This document shows, piece by piece, positions 1 to 5,977 of a stretch of DNA of 7,954 bases (position 1 is its first letter; each line of letters starts with the position of its first letter). The translations under genes were made by a program, and so were the position numbers. Origin of the DNA: an uncultured beta proteobacterium (GTDB lineage Bacteria > Pseudomonadota > Gammaproteobacteria > Burkholderiales > Burkholderiaceae_B); NCBI GenBank assembly GCA_903929925.1, contig CAIYWO010000020.1, positions 1 to 7,954 on the forward strand, in the 5' to 3' direction. The notes beneath the pieces are model-generated. The model was not told the origin of the DNA and searched no databases. It saw nothing but the letters and a program-made list of their open reading frames with translations.

Positions 1-99
1 CGCGATCAGTTTGTACTCGAAGCAAACTTCACGCCGTCTGGTGTTGTACGCATTGCAGAGCTTCAAGCGAAAGAGAAGTTCGCCTACATCAAGCCTTGA
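1..99 (+). CDS. C-terminal end of an unrecognised protein (5' truncated)
   Basis: An open frame runs from the first base of the window to a TGA at 97-99 and gives 32 residues that end in FAYIKP. The start lies outside the window. The tail alternates hydrophobic and charged residues (FVLEANF, then VVRIAELQAKEKF) with no recognisable motif, so I cannot name a family. Reality as a gene is supported mainly by position: it ends 15 bp before the stop codon of the convergent thioredoxin-like gene, which is normal tail-to-tail spacing. No hairpin with a T-tract is visible between the two stops. An overlapping + strand frame that continues to about 208 runs antisense into the thioredoxin-like gene and is less credible. 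Confidence 0.5.
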   Translation, partial: RDQFVLEANFTPSGVVRIAELQAKEKFAYIKP

Positions 100-114
100 G
101 TCAACCCAGCGAGC

Positions 115-642
115 CTATTTGCTGAATCGGTCTAGCTCAAAGACATCGAGATCAATCATCTCGCCAGTGTCTTTTTGTAAAACTTTTCCCTTCGGGTCCA
201 ACACGTAAAGCTCAGGTATCCCTTTGCGCTTACCGATCGCTCGGTCAAGCTCTGGCGTGATCATCGCAACGGGAAAGTTCAGCCCGTGTTTCTGCACATA
301 CTGCGCAGCTGCTTTTGGATCCTTATCAACCGACACACCTAACACGACTAGGTTGCCGCCTTTTGTGTCACGCACAAGTTGCATGAGGTTTTGGTTTTGG
401 CGATGACAATATGGGCACCATGATGCCCATATTTGAATCACGACGTGTTTACCCACTAAATCAGCAGGCGTCAGTACTTTACCGTCCATCAGCGTGATAG
501 AGCCGAGCTTGATCGTGTCGCCTACATTGAGCGCCTGCGCCGGCGACGGCGCTGCGACGCCCAAGATCACCACCGCCATCAGCAATCGGATGGCAATGTT
601 GCGTAGGTTCGGGAGACTCCAGCGGTTGAGTATGTGTTTCAT
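115..642 (-). CDS. Exported TlpA/ResA-like thioredoxin-fold protein
   Basis: This is a 175-residue protein of the thioredoxin/AhpC-TSA superfamily, the type that acts as a periplasmic thiol-disulfide reductant, for example in cytochrome c maturation. Residues 1-37 look like a signal peptide: a basic n-region, a hydrophobic stretch from about 16 to 31, and a likely cut after AQA (37). The redox motif WCPYC places the cysteines at 76 and 79, after the usual IWAS strand. The cis-proline is P143 in GIPELYVLD. The Met at 642 was chosen because it directly precedes the signal peptide. The frame stays open to 717, but that extension would translate through the hppA terminator. The start has no good Shine-Dalgarno; GAAG lies only 2 bases away. 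The gene follows hppA on the same strand. Its partner protein is unknown. Fold and export are well supported; the exact role is not. Confidence 0.88.
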   Translation of the reverse strand: MKHILNRWSLPNLRNIAIRLLMAVVILGVAAPSPAQALNVGDTIKLGSITLMDGKVLTPADLVGKHVVIQIWASWCPYCHRQNQNLMQLVRDTKGGNLVVLGVSVDKDPKAAAQYVQKHGLNFPVAMITPELDRAIGKRKGIPELYVLDPKGKVLQKDTGEMIDLDVFELDRFSK

Positions 643-657
643 ATCTTCATCATAGCT

Positions 658-688
658 AAAAAAAACCGCCCTCAGTTTCCCAGGGCGG
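658..688 (-). terminator. Intrinsic terminator of hppA
   Basis: Read on the minus strand, a 7-bp GC-rich stem (CCGCCCT at 688-682 pairing with AGGGCGG at 672-666) encloses a 9-base loop and is followed by eight T residues (665-658). This is a textbook Rho-independent terminator. It begins 21 bases after the hppA stop codon. The T-tract ends only 15 bases before the ATG of the thioredoxin-like gene, so that gene must depend on read-through or on a promoter overlapping the end of hppA. Confidence 0.88.
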
Positions 689-709
689 CTCTCCTCACCT
701 AGATTAGGT

Positions 710-2770
710 TTAAACAATCAACGGCACAATCAAGAGCGCAACAATGTTGATGATCTTGATCAATGGGTTTACGGCAGGGCCTGCTGTGTCCTTATAAGGA
801 TCGCCCACCGTGTCGCCTGTCACGGCAGCTTTATGGGCATCAGAGCCCTTACCGCCATAATGACCTTCCTCAATATACTTCTTGGCGTTATCCCAAGCGC
901 CACCGCCTGTACACATGGAGATCGCAACAAACAGACCCGTCACAATCGTTCCCATCAGCAGGCCGCCCAGAGCTTCAGGCCCTAGTAATAAACCTACCGC
1001 TATCGGCACAACGACCGGCAACAATGAGGGAATGATCATTTCTTTGATTGCGGCTGTTGTCAGCATATCAACCGCCTTGTCGTACTCAGGTTTACCTGAA
1101 CCGTCCATGATCCCCTTGATGTCACGGAACTGGCGACGAACTTCTTCAACCACCGCACCCGCACAACGGCCCACCGCTTCCATCGCCATTGCACCAAAGA
1201 GGTAAGGAATCAGTCCGCCGATGAACAGACCAATAATGACACGGTGATCCGACAGGTCAAACACGACTTTTGCACCGTTTGCTTCAAGCGTATGCGTGTA
1301 GTCAGCAAACAGAACCAATGCGGCCAAACCTGCAGAGCCGATTGCGTAGCCTTTTGTGACGGCCTTTGTGGTGTTACCTACTGCATCAAGCGGATCGGTA
1401 ATATCGCGTACCGACTGAGGTAAGCCAGCCATTTCTGCAATACCACCTGCGTTGTCGGTAATGGGGCCGTATGCATCCAGTGCCACCACGATACCTGCCA
1501 TGGACAGCATCGATGTCGCAGCAACTGCAATGCCGTAAATACCACCTAACCAATAGGCAGAGTAGATCGCCGCACAAACAAACAGAACTGGCCAAGCGGT
1601 TGAACGCATGGATACGCCCAAACCAGCAATGATGTTGGTGCCATGGCCTTGGCTTGATGCTTTAGCGATGTGCTTAACTGGCGCGTAGTCCGTTCCAGTG
1701 TAGTACTCGGTAATCCATACAAGCACCGCTGTCAGAAGCAAGCCAACGACGGTTGCACCAAACAAGCGCATCTTCCCACCGGTGGCAAAGCCCACGTCAG
1801 CTAATGCATTGTCGGGCATGATCCAGTTTGTCGCGAAATAGAACGCCACAAGAGAAATAACACCAGCAATCACTAAACCCTTGTACAGCGCGGGCATGAC
1901 ATTTTTCATACCGGGAGTTGCTTTGACGAACGAGCAACCAATGATGGATGCAATGATCGAGATTCCACCGAGCACCAAGGGGTAAATGACCGCCTCTGCC
2001 GTGGCAACCTTAATCATCAGCGCACCTAACACCATCGTCGCAATGAGTGTCACAGCGTAAGTCTCGAACAAGTCTGCCGCCATACCAGCGCAGTCACCCA
2101 CGTTATCACCCACATTGTCAGCAATCACCGCTGGATTGCGTGGATCGTCTTCAGGAATGCCGGCCTCAACCTTACCGACCAAGTCCGCACCGACGTCTGC
2201 GCCTTTTGTGAAGATGCCTCCACCCAAGCGTGCAAAAATTGAGATGAGCGATGAACCGAATGCGAGTCCGATCAACGGATGCAAAATGGCAGACATGCTC
2301 TGCCCCTTTCCCGTCGATTGCAGATACATGTAAAACAATCCGACACCAAGCAAGCCCAGACCAACAACGAGCATGCCAGTAATCGCACCGCCTTTGAACG
2401 CTACGTTTAGAGCTTCATTCATGCCTTTAGTTGCTGCTTCGGCTGTGCGTACGTTCGCGCGAACTGATACGTTCATGCCAATGAAACCGCATGCACCTGA
2501 GAGCACCGCGCCAATCACGAAACCAACCGCAGTCGCTTGATCAAGAAAAACGGCGATCAAGATTGCGAGTACGACCCCGACGATACCGATAGTTTTGTAC
2601 TGCCGCGAAAGGTAAGCGCCAGCGCCTTGCTCAATCGCTGCCGCAATTTCCATCATCTTGGCATTACCCGTACCTTGGCTCAAAATCCAGGACCGCACTA
2701 CAAAGCCATATATGACCGCGAGTACTCCGCAGCCCAAGGCAAAATAGAGGCCCAACGTAACGTTGCTCAT
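710..2770 (-). CDS. hppA: K+-independent proton-pumping membrane pyrophosphatase
   Basis: This 686-residue polytopic inner-membrane enzyme couples PPi hydrolysis to cation export, most likely of H+. It is full length for the family and hydrophobic throughout. The PPi/Mg-binding motifs are all visible: DVGADLVGK at 192-200, DNVGDNVGD at 218-226 followed by the conserved E236, TDNAGGIAEM at 438-447, GGGAWDNAKK at 622-631 and GDTVGDPYKDTAG at 652-664. The K+-requirement determinant reads GNTTKAVT, with K469 and T472. That is the pattern of the K+-independent subclass; K+-dependent enzymes have Ala at the first of these positions. The start at 2770 is fixed by AAGGAG (2785-2780), 9 bases upstream of the ATG. 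The gene is divergent from the soluble pyrophosphatase ppa and ends at a strong terminator. H+ rather than Na+ specificity is inferred from the subclass, not proven. Confidence 0.97.
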   Translation of the reverse strand: MSNVTLGLYFALGCGVLAVIYGFVVRSWILSQGTGNAKMMEIAAAIEQGAGAYLSRQYKTIGIVGVVLAILIAVFLDQATAVGFVIGAVLSGACGFIGMNVSVRANVRTAEAATKGMNEALNVAFKGGAITGMLVVGLGLLGVGLFYMYLQSTGKGQSMSAILHPLIGLAFGSSLISIFARLGGGIFTKGADVGADLVGKVEAGIPEDDPRNPAVIADNVGDNVGDCAGMAADLFETYAVTLIATMVLGALMIKVATAEAVIYPLVLGGISIIASIIGCSFVKATPGMKNVMPALYKGLVIAGVISLVAFYFATNWIMPDNALADVGFATGGKMRLFGATVVGLLLTAVLVWITEYYTGTDYAPVKHIAKASSQGHGTNIIAGLGVSMRSTAWPVLFVCAAIYSAYWLGGIYGIAVAATSMLSMAGIVVALDAYGPITDNAGGIAEMAGLPQSVRDITDPLDAVGNTTKAVTKGYAIGSAGLAALVLFADYTHTLEANGAKVVFDLSDHRVIIGLFIGGLIPYLFGAMAMEAVGRCAGAVVEEVRRQFRDIKGIMDGSGKPEYDKAVDMLTTAAIKEMIIPSLLPVVVPIAVGLLLGPEALGGLLMGTIVTGLFVAISMCTGGGAWDNAKKYIEEGHYGGKGSDAHKAAVTGDTVGDPYKDTAGPAVNPLIKIINIVALLIVPLIV

Positions 2771-2807
2771 GCTCTAAAGCTCCTTAAGTGTTGTCTCTTT
2801 AATACTT

Positions 2808-2834
2808 GTTATACCGACAGGAATATTTCCCCAA
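2808..2834 (-). promoter_or_regulatory. Candidate sigma-70 promoter for hppA
   Basis: On the minus strand TATAAC (2813-2808, five of six consensus bases) is preceded by TTGGGG (2834-2829) with a 15-base spacer. The spacer is shorter than the ideal 17, and only the TTG of the -35 box is good. The position, about 38 bases upstream of the hppA start codon, is sensible. Confidence 0.35.
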
Positions 2835-2838
2835 CGAG

Positions 2839-2852
2839 CACTCAATAGAGTG
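2839..2852. repeat. Short dyad CACTC-AATA-GAGTG
   Basis: A perfect 5-bp inverted repeat with a 4-base spacer lies just upstream of the candidate hppA -35 box and about 100 bases upstream of ppa. It is a possible operator for one or both genes. A 5-bp arm is short enough to occur by chance. Confidence 0.3.
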
Positions 2853-2949
2853 TTGTGGACAGTATCCAACAGATTCGCACTGAGGGGGAGTCTTTGTTTA
2901 TTTGTTAAGATTAGGGTATTCACTAACTAAGTCTACCCTCGGAGTCCCA

Positions 2950-3489
2950 ATGAGTCTCGATAACGTCAAGCCCGGCAAAAAGATCCCTGAATCCTTTAAT
3001 GTGATTATTGAGATCTCCATGAACGCCGATCCCATTAAGTATGAGGTCGATAAAGAGTCGGGGGCAATCTTCGTTGATCGCTTTATGGGTACCTCGATGC
3101 ACTACCCCTGTAACTATGGTTACATTCCAAAGACGATCGCTGGAGATGGTGATCCCGTAGACGTGTTAGTGATTACTCCCTTCCCTGTTATCCCAGGTGT
3201 GGTGGTGCGATGCCGTGCCTTGGGGGTGCTAAAAATGACCGACGAAGCGGGTGACGATGCCAAGTTGCTAGCGGTCCCAGAAGACAAAATTCTGCCTATT
3301 TATAGCCACTGGAAGCAGGCCTCAGACATTCATCCGATGCGTCTGAACGCAATTCAGCACTTCTTTGAGCATTACAAAGATCTCGAAGAAGGCAAGTGGG
3401 TCAAGGTTCAAGGTTGGGGCGGAGTCGACGATGCTCACAAAGAGATACTTAGTGGCATCGAGCGCTATAACGCTGAACAAAAGGGCTAA
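2950..3489 (+). CDS. ppa: Soluble inorganic pyrophosphatase (family I)
   Basis: This 179-residue cytoplasmic enzyme hydrolyses PPi to two phosphates and so pulls biosynthetic reactions forward. The E. coli enzyme has 176 residues, and the active-site set lines up one position later here: E21, K30, E32, R44, Y56, D66, D68 and D71 in DGDPVDVLV, D98, D103 and K105 in TDEAGDDAK, then Y142 and K143. All known catalytic and metal-binding residues are therefore present. An upstream in-frame TTG at 2902 was rejected as the start because the ATG at 2950 has GGAG 5 bases before it and gives the family's normal N-terminus. The gene is divergent from hppA, which uses the same substrate. The TAA stop lies in the loop of a hairpin terminator. 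Confidence 0.97.
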   Translation: MSLDNVKPGKKIPESFNVIIEISMNADPIKYEVDKESGAIFVDRFMGTSMHYPCNYGYIPKTIAGDGDPVDVLVITPFPVIPGVVVRCRALGVLKMTDEAGDDAKLLAVPEDKILPIYSHWKQASDIHPMRLNAIQHFFEHYKDLEEGKWVKVQGWGGVDDAHKEILSGIERYNAEQKG

Positions 3490-3500
3490 AGCCCTTTTGT
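3477..3500. terminator. Symmetrical bidirectional terminator between ppa and the alcohol dehydrogenase
   Basis: ACAAAAGGGC (3477-3486) and GCCCTTTTGT (3491-3500) form a perfect 10-bp stem with the loop TAAA. Either strand reads a GGGC/GCCC core followed by TTTT, so it can stop transcription from both sides. The ppa stop codon TAA is the loop (3487-3489), and the dehydrogenase stop is 7 bases beyond the hairpin. The T-runs are only four bases long, so strength is uncertain. Confidence 0.75.
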
Positions 3501-3507
3501 AAAAATG

Positions 3508-4647
3508 CTACATCGACTGCTTGAGCAACTCTTCGTAGTCTTGGGCAGTCGGTGTACGGGGGTTGGTTTTATGACAGTGGTCTGCCATCGCCCCTTCAAT
3601 CACCCGCGGAAACATCTCAGGGGTGACACCCATCGCCGCCAGACCCGCGGGCAATCCCAGTCGTTGATTCAACGCCTTGATTGCCGGTGCGACGTCTGCT
3701 GATTGTTCTAGCCCCATCGTTTCTGCCAAACGCTCAAGTTTTTTTCCTTTTTGCATCGATGCTTCGCTGGCATTAAACAAAATAACAGCCGGCAAGAACA
3801 TCGCATTGAGCGTGCCATGATGCAGCTTTGGGTTAATGCCACCGAGTGCGTGGCTCAAGCTGTGTACAGCGCCCAAGCCTTTTTGAAACGCCATGGCACC
3901 CTGCGTTGAGGCACTCATCATATGAAAGCGCGCCTCACGGTCGTGGGGTGTTTTTGTGGCGCGTTCAATATGTCGCCATCCACGCCATAAGCCGTCCAGC
4001 GCAATACCTTCCGCCGGAAAATTCAGCGCTGATGACATAAAGGTTTCACAGCAGTGTGTGATCGCATCCATCCCAGTTGCAGCTGTCAATAATGGAGGCA
4101 AATCCAGCGTCAGCTCCGGATCGCAAATCGCCGACTTTGGCACGATGTGTGGGGATAACAGGCCGACCTTCCGCCCATCGTCCAAAATCAACATTGCGCC
4201 GCGTCCAACTTCACTGCCTGTGCCGGACGTCGTTGGAATCGCGATAATCGGAGCCGTTGCTGCTGTAATGCGGGCAGTGCCACCATTGACCGCAATAAAG
4301 TCTTTTAGTGGTCCAGGGTGTGCGGCACACACTGCGACCGCTTTGGCCAAGTCCATCGCCGAGCCACCCCCGACGGCGATCATTCCATCGAACTTGCCTT
4401 GTTTGTACATTGCTAAAGCGTCCCGAACCGCCGCTTCATGGGGGTTTGGTGGGGTTTGGTCATACACCTGAACACTCTTGGCATCTTTAAGTTGTGCCAA
4501 GACCCGATCTACCAAACCCGCCGCACGCACCCCAGCATCAGTCACCAACATCGGGCGCTGAATACCAACACGCTCACACTCGGACTGCAGCAAACTGATC
4601 GCCCCGAAATCGAACTGTATTTGGGTAATGTAATTAATCAACGCCAT
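3508..4647 (-). CDS. Iron-containing (group III) alcohol dehydrogenase
   Basis: This 379-residue NAD(P)-dependent oxidoreductase has the usual family length. The N-terminal dinucleotide-binding domain carries GGGSAMDLAK at 93-102 and TTSGTGSEV at 139-147. The C-terminal all-helical domain carries the metal site: D194 and H198 in GMDAITHC, H262 and H266 in VHSLSH, and H276 or H277 in HHGTLNA. Spacing against FucO (H263, H267, H277) favours H276 as the ligand; the doubled His leaves this open. No signal peptide or membrane segment is present, so it acts in the cytoplasm. The start is supported by GGAG (4659-4656), 8 bases before the ATG. The family covers lactaldehyde, propanediol, 4-hydroxybutyrate, threonine and other alcohol dehydrogenases, and the sequence alone does not choose between them. 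Tandem repeats precede the gene, and it lies downstream of a small conserved gene on the same strand. Confidence 0.93.
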   Translation of the reverse strand: MALINYITQIQFDFGAISLLQSECERVGIQRPMLVTDAGVRAAGLVDRVLAQLKDAKSVQVYDQTPPNPHEAAVRDALAMYKQGKFDGMIAVGGGSAMDLAKAVAVCAAHPGPLKDFIAVNGGTARITAATAPIIAIPTTSGTGSEVGRGAMLILDDGRKVGLLSPHIVPKSAICDPELTLDLPPLLTAATGMDAITHCCETFMSSALNFPAEGIALDGLWRGWRHIERATKTPHDREARFHMMSASTQGAMAFQKGLGAVHSLSHALGGINPKLHHGTLNAMFLPAVILFNASEASMQKGKKLERLAETMGLEQSADVAPAIKALNQRLGLPAGLAAMGVTPEMFPRVIEGAMADHCHKTNPRTPTAQDYEELLKQSM

Positions 4648-4664
4648 GGCTCTGTCTCCGCGAT

Positions 4665-4688
4665 TATGTAGTTATGTTGTTATGTTGT
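4665..4688. repeat. Three tandem 8-bp units upstream of the alcohol dehydrogenase
   Basis: Three contiguous units read TATGTAGT (4665-4672), TATGTTGT (4673-4680) and TATGTTGT (4681-4688). Two are identical and the third differs at one base. On the coding strand of the dehydrogenase they read ACAACATA repeats, ending about 17 bases upstream of its ATG, just before the Shine-Dalgarno. They could be an operator, a binding site in the leader mRNA, or simple slippage. Confidence 0.7.
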
Positions 4689-4720
4689 GGTGATGTGCTT
4701 GATCATAAATCATAGCGTTA

Positions 4721-5023
4721 TTACTCAACCTGCCAGCCCAGAATCTCTGCCAGGCGTTGCACGACCCACCCTGCCTCGGGCTCGGTTAGCCCGACATCTT
4801 GCGTCAGGAGACCCCGCTGAATGCGCTCAAGGACGTCTGCTTCGGTAATGCCGAGTTCCCAGAGCTTGTTGCTAGCCTGTTCCGTCAATAGGTTGGCCAT
4901 GTCCTCGCACAAGTCGTAGCGGGCAAAAATATGCTCGCGCGACGCACTCGGTTTGATGCGCCCAGGCTCAACAAACAGGGCAATAAACGAGGGCGGGATG
5001 ATGATCTGGTTGTCGTCAGACAT
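4721..5023 (-). CDS. Conserved small protein of unknown function
   Basis: The product has 100 residues, is acidic, and shows no signal peptide, membrane segment or cysteine pair. It starts with a short hydrophobic stretch (IIIPPSFIALFVEPGR, 7-22). Probable helices follow: one around the charged REHIFARYDLCEDMANLLTE (29-48) and one rich in acidic residues (58-70). A conserved-looking EAGWVVQRLAEILGW sits at the end (83-97). From memory, similar proteins are widespread in Burkholderiales and are sometimes labelled 'ATPase with chaperone activity', but there is no P-loop or other ATPase motif here and that label is not supported. The ATG at 5023 lacks a strong Shine-Dalgarno. It lies 73 bp upstream of the alcohol dehydrogenase on the same strand with no clear terminator between, so co-transcription is possible. 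Codon structure and the complete compact frame make it a credible gene. Confidence 0.8.
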   Translation of the reverse strand: MSDDNQIIIPPSFIALFVEPGRIKPSASREHIFARYDLCEDMANLLTEQASNKLWELGITEADVLERIQRGLLTQDVGLTEPEAGWVVQRLAEILGWQVE

Positions 5024-5076
5024 CGCTTAAGCTAAAACTTCTACAGGACTCAAGTCGCACGGGCTGAATTCCTAGG

Positions 5077-5106
5077 TTGGCAAATGGTACGTTGTTACAC
5101 GATACT
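5077..5106 (+). promoter_or_regulatory. Candidate promoter of the hydrolase/Ntn-hydrolase operon
   Basis: TTGGCA (5077-5082) and GATACT (5101-5106) are separated by 18 bases and match the sigma-70 boxes at five and four positions of six. They lie about 31 bases upstream of the ATG at 5138, in the 114-bp gap between divergent genes. By-eye promoter calls of this quality are often wrong. Confidence 0.35.
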
Positions 5107-5137
5107 ACGCAGCATAAGTGATTATTCATAAAGAGAC

Positions 5138-5965
5138 ATGACCAACCATTCTTCAGCACCTCGCGTAGAACAGATTGCCTTGCCCGATGGCGCCCTCCTC
5201 GAAGCGCACAGTGAGGGTGCGGGTGCGCCTGTGCTCTTGATCAGCGGGTTGGGGGGGACCGCAGGCTTCTGGCAACCCTGCGTGGCCGCGCTCGCACCAC
5301 ACCACCAAGTGCTACGCCTCGATCAGCGCGGGATCGGCAAGAGTAGCCGCGGCGAGGCACGTTGCACTATCGATCAACTTGCAGACGACTGTTTGGCTGT
5401 CTTGGATCATTTTGAAATTACCACGGCACTTGTCGTTGGACACTCAACGGGCGGCTGCATTACCCAATCCCTTGCGCTGCGTTATCCCGACCGAGTACGC
5501 GCCTGCGTCATGAGCGGCGCTTGGGGGGCACCAAGCCGACACCGACAGGAACTCTTTACTGTGCGTCGCGAAATGCTGCTGCACAACCCTGTCGCCTACG
5601 CGAGCTCCTCGGTGTTCATGGGCTACGACACTGCTTGGCTAAACGCACACTGGGCGGTGCTAGAGTCCGCGGTGCGCAACGCCCCACTCACGGCGGCCGC
5701 GCAGCGTATTGTGATGGAACGTATTGACGCACTCGTAGCTTACGATCAAAGCGCGGCGCTCTCTAAAATAAAAGTGCCGCGGCTTGTGCTTGGCGCACGC
5801 GATGATCTAATCGTCCCGGCTTTTTTACAAGAGGAGCTCCACGCTTTACTTCCAAGTTCGGATTTAAAACTGTTTGACTACGGTGGACATTTTTTCCCAG
5901 TTTCGCGCACAGAATTATTTACGACAACACTGCTTGAGTGGTTTAGAAAATCTCTTAAGCACTAA
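5138..5965 (+). CDS. Alpha/beta hydrolase, RutD-like
   Basis: This 275-residue cytoplasmic protein of the alpha/beta hydrolase fold has a full apparent catalytic triad: Ser103 in the nucleophile elbow GHSTGG (101-106), an Asp at 222 or 223 in GARDDLIVP, and His251 in YGGHFFP. The oxyanion region is ISGLGGTAGFW (35-45) and the DQRGIGKS turn is at 62-69. Several blocks recall E. coli RutD, the putative aminoacrylate hydrolase of pyrimidine nitrogen catabolism: LISGLGG, DQRG, DDLIVP, ELHALLP and YGGH. The resemblance is from memory and does not prove the same substrate; 3-oxoadipate enol-lactonase-like enzymes and other esterases share this layout. The Shine-Dalgarno is weak (AAAGAG just before the ATG). 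It ends 12 bp before the GGT-family gene, so the two form an operon. Confidence 0.88.
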   Translation: MTNHSSAPRVEQIALPDGALLEAHSEGAGAPVLLISGLGGTAGFWQPCVAALAPHHQVLRLDQRGIGKSSRGEARCTIDQLADDCLAVLDHFEITTALVVGHSTGGCITQSLALRYPDRVRACVMSGAWGAPSRHRQELFTVRREMLLHNPVAYASSSVFMGYDTAWLNAHWAVLESAVRNAPLTAAAQRIVMERIDALVAYDQSAALSKIKVPRLVLGARDDLIVPAFLQEELHALLPSSDLKLFDYGGHFFPVSRTELFTTTLLEWFRKSLKH

Positions 5966-5977
5966 CAAGGTTTTGCC

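Larger units (their letters stand above)
2771..2949. promoter_or_regulatory. Shared divergent control region of hppA and ppa
   Basis: These 179 bases are the only non-coding space between the two divergent pyrophosphatase genes, so both promoters should lie here. The part near hppA holds its Shine-Dalgarno (2780-2785) and a possible -10/-35 pair. The middle holds a short dyad (2839-2852). The ppa side is T-rich (2893-2907) and ends with GGAG at 2941-2944, which is 5 bases before the ppa ATG. No convincing sigma-70 promoter for ppa could be picked out by eye. Confidence 0.6.

Noticed and set aside
11..208. A 65-codon + strand open frame at the left edge
   Set aside because: It overlaps the end of the truncated frame-1 gene and runs antisense into the thioredoxin-like gene. 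Its Ser/Arg-rich product has no family features.
643..717. N-terminal extension of the thioredoxin-like protein to 717
   Set aside because: It would translate through the hppA terminator and overlap the hppA stop, and it would bury the signal peptide behind 25 charged residues.
2537..2848. A + strand open frame crossing the hppA 5' end and the control region
   Set aside because: Most of it is antisense to the hppA N-terminus and it has no ribosome-binding site or domain.
2902..2949. Upstream TTG start for the soluble pyrophosphatase
   Set aside because: The ATG at 2950 has GGAG at proper spacing and gives the family's normal N-terminus and length.
3956..4471. A 171-codon + strand open frame within the alcohol dehydrogenase
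   Set aside because: It is antisense to the motif-bearing part of the dehydrogenase and has low-complexity composition with no family resemblance.
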